Assembly (NCBI RefSeq): GCF_012489685.1
Contig: NC_080041.1
Coordinates: forward strand, 28,137,780 to 28,201,779
Length of the DNA: 64,000 nt
Source: Lotus japonicus
Taxonomy: Eukaryota > Streptophyta > Magnoliopsida > Fabales > Fabaceae
Reading direction: 5' to 3'
A program made the position numbers and the translations under genes. The stretch's first letter is position 1, and the number at the start of each line of letters is the position of its first letter. The notes beneath the pieces were generated by a model. It searched no databases. It had not been told where the DNA came from and saw only the letters and a list, made by a program, of their open reading frames with translations. Below are positions 57,704-64,000 of the stretch, in pieces.

Positions 57704-60020
57704 GGCGAATCATCAGGGAATGTTGGGAAAGGAAAACAACTTGCTGCCGAGGAAATGATTCATATCAAGGAAGGAGCAAGAGTTGAGGAGTCGAACGAGG
57801 AAGAATGTGGGAACGATGGTAATATTTTAACTGTTCTCTTATTCTAGAATAACTTACTCTTTTCTCTTCGAAGCCAGTGTGACGCGCCTAACTTGTATTT
57901 ACTACTTAGACTATGATCTTATGATTATTATCCCTAGTAGGACCTTATTCGAAGTTGCTCGTGTTTTAACTATAGAAGTTACACAAGGTTGGGAATAGCA
58001 CACTAAGTCTAGAAAGTAGTCTTCCACCGATGCGATTATGAGGAAGCTAGTAGCTGAAGAACGAATCTCAGGGACATTCCGCATGGGTAGTGTACATGAT
58101 ATGTTGAGGGTGTGTAGTTCCGTAGCGGGATCATTAAAGGATTTAGTATCAGGATATTTGTGACTACTGGAGGATAGGAACTCATTGACCGTTCCAGTGG
58201 GTTTTTTCTAAATTTCCACCTTCGATGTATTAGGCCTGATCAACCTAATATTGAGGGGGTGATATTCGGAATCAAAGCTGGTAATGGACCTTGATAGAAG
58301 GATGTGTAAGATGAATTTGAATTGATTGAGGATTAGTCGGATTTGGGAGGAAAGTTCGTGTTAAGCATTTGATTGTAAAAGATTAAGATTTAAATCTGTG
58401 GAAGTCGATGAGTGTCGTATAGACATTAATTGGTTAGTTCGTGTGATTACTCCAAGTAGAGGTAGACTAAGTCAAGAGAATTAAGGCTGGAAAAGTATTA
58501 AGTAGTTTCTCGGAAGTTATGAAGTCATAGGTTATATGATTACTGAGTGGAATTGTTAGAGGCTAAATAAGTTGGATTTAATCAGGTTTTAGATGATAGC
58601 TTGATGGTAGCAAGATTGAGAAGAATTAACTCTGAACTAGATTGTTATAGTCGAGTTCGAGGAATAAGTCTTGCTAAGCGTTTGATTAATATGTGGAGAC
58701 ATTATAGTCTTAAGAGATGAATTTTCATTTGAAAAGTGTTGAATTAATGATTAAGTTGGAGAAAGAAAGTTTTAGCATAAGTTGAATACTTGAGGTTGTT
58801 GATATGGATTCCAAAGAAATATGCTAAGATTACTAAGTGAGATTTACTAAGTTGGATTGAAATCTTAGGGTTAAGATTGATCTTGAGAGTCGGGAATCGC
58901 GTACGAGTAGGAGATCTTATGGTTGTAGGTGTGACAATAGGAGTTGAATCTTAGAAGATTGAAGACCTGAAGGTGAGTTTCGGGTTAAGACCATTGAGGT
59001 ATAATATAAGAGTGATCTTGAAGTAAATGAATTCTGGGTTGTGTAGAGTGTTAAGGTTGGTTATAAGTTGGTGATCGATTGATGTTGATTATGAGGTTGC
59101 GGACATAATGACCGTGTGATAAGATTTGAATGAGGTTAGCATAATAAGTTGTGAATGTGAAAGCATGACGACACTGGTCAGGTTGTTTGGGTAAGTGAAG
59201 GAGTTATAGTTTTTAAGAAACGGATATTCATTTAAGAAGTATTGAAGGATTAAAGGTCATTAGAGGACCAAACTTGGTGAAGGTTTAGGTTTTAAATCTA
59301 TGAATGTCTGTCTAAGGTGTGTAGGACTCGAAGTTTGTCAGAATTTGATTGAGAGATTAAGAAGTTGATTGACGAGATGGTGATTGAGTGACAAAAAGGA
59401 AAGTGTTAGTATTAAGATGAATACTTGAAGTTGTTATGTTTGGACAAGTTTCTTAGAGCCTAAGAGTGTATGAAACTTTGTTATGGATTTTGATGATGCA
59501 TATTACGGGTAACAAGTGAATTTTACTAAAGTTGAATGAGAATCCTAGGGCTAAGGTTGACCTAGTGAGCTGAGATTCATGTACACATACGAGATTTAGT
59601 GGTGTTAGCGGTTACGATAACGGTTAAATCTCAGAATGTTGAAGGATCGGATGATAAAATGGCTAGTTAAATCCCTTGAGGTATAGTTATGATGTAGTCT
59701 ACTAGAGGATAAGTCTCGATTTGGGCGAAGTGTTAGGGATTTTAGTAAGTGTAAATAGGTTTGAGTGAGGGAAGTTTTGAGGAAGAATACGGTAATAACG
59801 GATTGTTAGATATTAAGAGGAGGATTATCTTATAAGTTGTTGATAAATTGATGTTGAAGGGGATAAGATCAGTGATGGACAAGAAATAAGGACAAAAGTC
59901 GAGTTCTAAATTCGAGTAGTGACTAAGTAGAAGTTTGATTTCTTGGTGTTTGTAAAGATAGTTACGAAGTTGGAGGTGTTTTAATGGACTAGCAGTTTCC
60001 AAGGGGATGAATCGTCTAGG
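57704..60020 (+). other. Internal region without recognisable coding sequence
   Basis: About 2.3 kb of purine-rich, G/A/T-heavy sequence with loosely repeated phrases (for example GAAGTTATGAAG, TTGAATACTTGAGGTTGTTG and AGATTGATCTTGAGAGT; two similar blocks at about 58730-58950 and 59390-59640). No protease, RT or RNase H motif was found in any forward frame. Confidence 0.6.
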
Positions 60021-60460
60021 AGTTATCGAACGGACAAGTGGAGTTTTGGACTGTAGATGAAGATCTCGAGGACAAGTTGAGTATTTACTTTAAGATGACA
60101 GAGAGGCACCGAGTTTAAGAAGAATTTCGGACGGCCGAAAGTAAAGAAGTAAGTGGCTAAGATTGTGCGACTGCACGGAATGCCAACCAGTATCATTTCA
60201 AGCAGAGATCCGACGCAAGTAATCGAGTCAGACGACATGCAGTTGAATGATGGTTTGTCTTTTGAGATGCCGACAGTTAGCTGTGGGGATAGAAGAGTGA
60301 AACAGTTAAGGGGAAAACAAATTGCTTAAGTAAAGGTTACGAGGAACAATGACACGGGCAATGCTACATGGGAATTGGAAGACAAGATCAAGGAACTGTA
60401 TCCCGGACTTTTCACAGAAATCTGAGTTTCGAGGACGAAACTTTCTTTTTGGAGGGGAGT
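60021..60460 (+). pseudogene. Pol remnant: integrase piece and C-terminal tail
   Basis: IVRLHGMPTSIISSRDPT at about 60150 matches the gypsy integrase core (LHGxPxSIVSDRDP) with the last D region altered. After a deletion, MPTVSCGDRRVKQLRGKQIA and TWELEDKIKELYPGLF match the C-terminal end of gypsy pol. Stops break the frame. Confidence 0.7.
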
Positions 60461-62635
60461 ATTGTAAGACCTGGATTTTCAGAGCAAGTTAATTTCCGAC
60501 TCACGCGTAGAATCAGTGTAAGCGTGACAGGAGGTTGATATTTGAGAAAGATTAATGAAGAAGAAAGTTCAGGAATTGCTTGAGGAATGTTGCGTAGTTG
60601 CTTTCGGAGTTAGTACGAGTCGTCTGCACACCTGCCTTATGGCGAGCGTGTCCGGAATTGGCTAATTTCGCTTTTAAAGCAATGTTTAGGCGATATTTCA
60701 AATCCTTGGAAAATTTAAAGATTCTCTTTATTTTTCCTTCGACCAGCGTTTCATTTCAGAACTCTGGACTGTACGCACGATAGGTTTCACTTTTCGGAAG
60801 TCCGACGACGCTTATTTCTTTGCTCCGAAACCCTAGATTTGAGCGATGGATGAAGACTTTTTTCTATTCGGGACTTCTAACGCAGATTCCGTCCACGTTG
60901 CCAGATTTTTTTCGACATTTCCAATCTTTCTCCATTACAAAGTTTTGTCGTTTGAGCATCACAACAAAAAGTAGTTTTTCGGGACAGATTAACTTACACC
61001 GCTTTTGGGATTTTAGATATCGTTTTTCCCAAATGTTAGACATTTGTTTTGAGTTCTGGAAATCTGTCGCCAGAATCTCTCTTAGAATTTCTCGGTGAAT
61101 GTGCTGCAAAAATCGGAATCGCGAAATTTTCATTTTCCCGCGATTTCACCCGCCTATAAATAGGCGAAAAAGCAAAAATCTCTCCATTTCTTTCCTCAAG
61201 GGCCGCGAGTTCAAGGGAGCAAGGGAGAAGAGGAGTTTCGCGAAAACTTGACCAATCTTCGTGCAGTTCGTCCCTACTTCTAGGTATTGAGGTAACTAGC
61301 ATGAATCCTACCTCTGATTATTGTTTCTGTTGCGTTTCTGAAGTCGTTTCTGTGCTCACAGTTTTGAGCTTTTTGTAAAATTGTCCGATTTCTCTGATTT
61401 CTTGGTTGGGTTATGTTCCTTACGTTCCCATGAGTCTAAAACCTCTGTCTGTAATCGCCGATTTCGATCGAGTTGTCCAAGATCTGAAAAACTGTTTCAA
61501 AACCCTTTTTGTCTCACATTTCGAAACTTTATTGTCGAAAAGTCATAATCTGACTTCGTGCCTTTAGGATTTGTTGTCACGGATGTCGTTAGGATCATTG
61601 CTGTAAATTTTTTTTTCAGAACTGATAACTTTGAGGTTTTGAGCTTTTATTTTGGACCAAAACGCCCCTGAATGGCCGTATTTCGACCCGATTGTCCGAA
61701 AATTGTTCTGACAGTTTCTTTGCCTTAGTTTTACCCTAAAACTACCTTGTAAACAGATTTGATCGAAGAAAAAGAGCCGAAGCCCTTTTTCCTTTGAGGC
61801 CGTGGGTTATTCCTTTAGGGGGGGGGGGGGAAGTTTTTCGTTTTCGAAAACTTGTCTTTCGTACCCGGATGTCGTATTCTGAAGCTTTAATGCTTTGTCT
61901 ATCGTTTATGTATTGTATTGCGATCGAACTAATCGATTTTGTGTGGATTCTGCTTTGTTTTCTCCGAGGTTCAGTTGAAGGAACTTTGGAAGGTTCAGAG
62001 CACTTGAGTGAAGGAGCTTGTGATTTCGAAGCTGGATCAGCTCGAGGTTTGGGAAACTTACTATATTAGCTATGATTGCATGATAGGCGTCGATAAATTC
62101 GACTTATGCTTTATCTGATGTTGTTTATGATGATGAGTTGATGTTATGATGCTTTTCCATAACTTGTGATGTTGTGTTTTTGTTGGATTGGGCGTTTTGA
62201 CGCAATTTCGGAGTGGAGATTCATTGATCTGGTGATCTTTGATATTACGGGTTGGATGAACAACCCTAGGCAAGTCCAAATGTGGGGTTTGAGACTTAGC
62301 CCTTTGTTGGTATTTGTTGGAATTCTTAGACTTTCCCCGGGAAATGTATTTTGGGTGGTTGATCTTTAAAAACTTAGAATGATAGAGCTTTGAAAACTAA
62401 AGACTTGGGAAACTTAGACTTGAGAAATAAACTCATAACTTGACTAATTCGAATTGAAACAATTTTTATTAATGTTTAAGCATAGGGAAACTGAAGGGGA
62501 AAATATTTACGAAAGACGGGGAAAAGTCGACTTTGTTGTGGGTTTGGAGAGTTATTGGAATTGGGGAAAGCCACTAAGGTGAGCTATGGTGATGATTGAA
62601 AGTCACCGAGTACTCTAGTACTCTTGGGTGTGTTG

Positions 62636-62905
62636 TTCGAGTCGTGCTGTATTGACCGGCACTGACTCTGGCTTTGATTTTGGGTTTTGTTGTTGGGGTT
62701 GTGTTGTATTGACCGACACTAATCCCTTGGGTTATCTTGTTGTTGGAGCCGTGTTGTATTGACTGACACTTAGCGCTCTTGTTGTTTGGGCTGTGTTGTA
62801 TTGACCGACACTAGACCCTTGTGTACTCTGGTGGGTGGAGTTGTGTTGTATTGACCGACACTTACTCCGAGTTGTGTTGTATTGACCGACACTAACTCTT
62901 GGGTT
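62636..62905. repeat. LTR minisatellite based on TGTATTGACCGACACT
   Basis: About six units with the core GTTGTGTTGTATTGACCGAC and variable spacers (about 30-60 bp period). It is absent from the 5' LTR because of its deletion. Confidence 0.85.
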
Positions 62906-62984
62906 GTTGAGATTGGGTTGTGAGCTAAACACTTATGTGGTGAGGACGATTCGATGTTTGGCTAACCATATTGCATCAATCGGG

Positions 62985-63205
62985 TGAATAACGGGAATGG
63001 TTCACCTGTGCATTTCATGGTGAATAACGGGAATGGTTCACCTTGCATTAATGACGAATAACGGGAATGGTTCATCATATGGTGAATAACGGGAATGGTT
63101 CACCAAGGATGAATAACGGGAATGGTTCATCCAGGATGAATAACGGGAATGGTTCATCCCTAGTGAAGAACGGGAATGCTTCACTTGTGGCGAACGGGAA
63201 CGCGT
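62985..63205. repeat. LTR minisatellite, about 22-bp unit (3' LTR copy)
   Basis: Same GAATAACGGGAATGGTTCA array as at 55780-55975, with one additional unit including ATCATATGG. Confidence 0.9.
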
Positions 63206-63692
63206 CACAAATCCGGATCATATTGTGCATTTCACGCATACATTCATTCTGACTTGAATTGTGTGCTATTTGTTTATTGAAGCATTGTTAGAGCCATAAC
63301 ATGCTAGGATTGTTTATATATGTATATATCAACATATATCTATACCCCCTATCTCATGTTGAGTGTATATCTACTTATTTCTGTGAGTTGACCCTAGCGC
63401 CTTGGCTTTGTTTGTATGTTTGTGTTTGGGCGGTCGGCCTGCTGCCAGATGTCGATAGCCGACTGGTTCTCGATGGTCTCTCCCTCGGGGGGAATCAGGT
63501 TTGAGATGGAGGACCGGACTGACGAGTGTGGACGTCTGACGAAAGGAGCTTTACGACGCATGGAGCTGAGCTGCAACTTGTCGTCTTCAGTTCGCTGTGG
63601 ACTCGGTTATGTGAGCAGTAATGGAAGGGTATGTTTAGGCAGGCGTCATATTTTGTGTAGAGCTCTGATTCGTCTTTCTTTTGGGACAGGGT

Positions 63693-64000
63693 TGTTAGAT
63701 CAAGATTTGGTCATGTGGTACAACTCTATGTTTTGATGATAACAAGTATTTATTTGTGGATGAACAACTATGATACTCTAATGTTTGTCTTGAGTGTTTT
63801 GACAAACAGGTTCTGATTCTGACACCAGAAGATATATTCGTCAGAAGTTCAGAAGATCAGAGGATCTGAAGATCAGAGGATCTGAGGATCAGAGGATCTG
63901 AAGATCAGAGGATCAGAAGATCAGAGGATCAGAAGATCTGAGGATCAGAAGATCTGAAGACCAGAAGCTCTGAGGGACCAGAGGCTCTGAAGGTTCAGAA
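63693..64000 (+). mobile_element. Start of another LTR element (SIRE/Maximus-like), runs off the window
   Basis: Begins TGTTAGATCAAGATTTGGTC at the point where the host LTR is interrupted. AGGGT (63688-63692) would be the left TSD copy. It contains TTTTGATGATAACAAG, typical of SIRE-type LTRs, and ends in a repeat array. Confidence 0.5.
63838..63998. repeat. Tandem repeat of AGATCAGAGGATCTGA-type units
   Basis: About 10- to 18-base units mixing GATCAGAAGATC, GATCTGAGGATC and GACCAGAAGCTC continue to the window edge. Confidence 0.9.

Larger units (their letters stand above)
54589..63692 (+). mobile_element. Long-LTR Ty3/gypsy element, mostly lacking pol
   Basis: The 5' LTR is 54589-56852 and the 3' LTR starts at 60463. 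A primer-binding site TGGTATCAGAGC (56856-56867), matching the initiator tRNA-Met type, follows the 5' LTR, and GGAGGGGAGTAT (60451-60462) precedes the 3' LTR. The internal 3.6 kb keeps a gag remnant and the extreme end of pol. The 3' LTR is interrupted at 63692 by another element, and its end lies outside the window. The LTRs are about 1-2 percent diverged by eye, excluding one large deletion. Confidence 0.9.
60463..63692 (+). repeat. 3' LTR, interrupted at its right side
   Basis: Collinear with the 5' LTR and retaining the segment deleted there. After GGGACAGGGT (63683-63692) the sequence leaves the LTR; the 5' LTR continues AGGTTCCCGACAC at this point. Confidence 0.9.

Overview
The window reads as nuclear DNA of a flowering plant. 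It has spliced genes with plant-type GT-AG introns, plant-only families (Neprosin/DUF239, plant mobile domain), a Cassandra solo LTR, Tat-lineage Ty3/gypsy and L1-type LINEs. A legume is my best guess from the SIRE/Maximus-like and long-LTR sequences; this is inference. One ordinary host gene looks complete: a seven-exon Neprosin-domain gene at 47390-49775. Almost everything else is transposable elements inserted into one another, many with readable termini and target-site duplications (TSDs).

Left part (1-13.2 kb): retroelement-like noncoding sequence holding a 928-bp PIF/Harbinger-type element (759-1686, TSD TAA); a decayed stretch with exon fragments of unrelated genes (possible bisphosphate nucleotidase, vacuolar sorting receptor, phi-class GST); a CACTA-like end near 5231; an internally deleted L1 LINE (6489-7488, 13-bp TSD); and a 4.35-kb solo LTR (8661-13010, TSD TTTTG).

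Centre-left (13.2-26.9 kb): a reverse-strand Ty1/copia remnant broken by three insertions. These are a small Mutator-like element (13462-14331); a 9.6-kb CACTA element (14561-24189, TSD TAA) carrying six in-frame CDC20 exons and itself hit by a Mutator-like element (19179-23640, TSD GAGGAACGG) with a plant-mobile-domain gene plus FAR1-like and HROB-like fragments; and a foldback element (24643-26405) hit by a Harbinger-like element.

Centre (26.9-43.6 kb): a Mutator-like element (TSD TTAGGTAAA) split by a 15-kb Tat-lineage retrotransposon (27224-42247, TSD CCCAG). A 4-kb solo LTR (27438-31404) sits in the 5' LTR of that retrotransposon. Its gag-pol carries many lesions, yet an antisense two-exon gene (38115-40219) has no lesion that I can see. 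The antisense gene and a small sense ORF (41171-41497) flank a divergent promoter region.

Right part (43.6-64 kb): unrecognised exon-like sequence, the Cassandra solo LTR with 5S-like sequence, an AT-rich repeat block, the Neprosin gene, LTR fragments, a degraded L1 LINE, and an LTR element (54589 to about 63692) of the same long-LTR family as the two solo LTRs. That element has a four-zinc-knuckle gag and almost no pol. Another LTR element starts at 63693 and runs out of the window.
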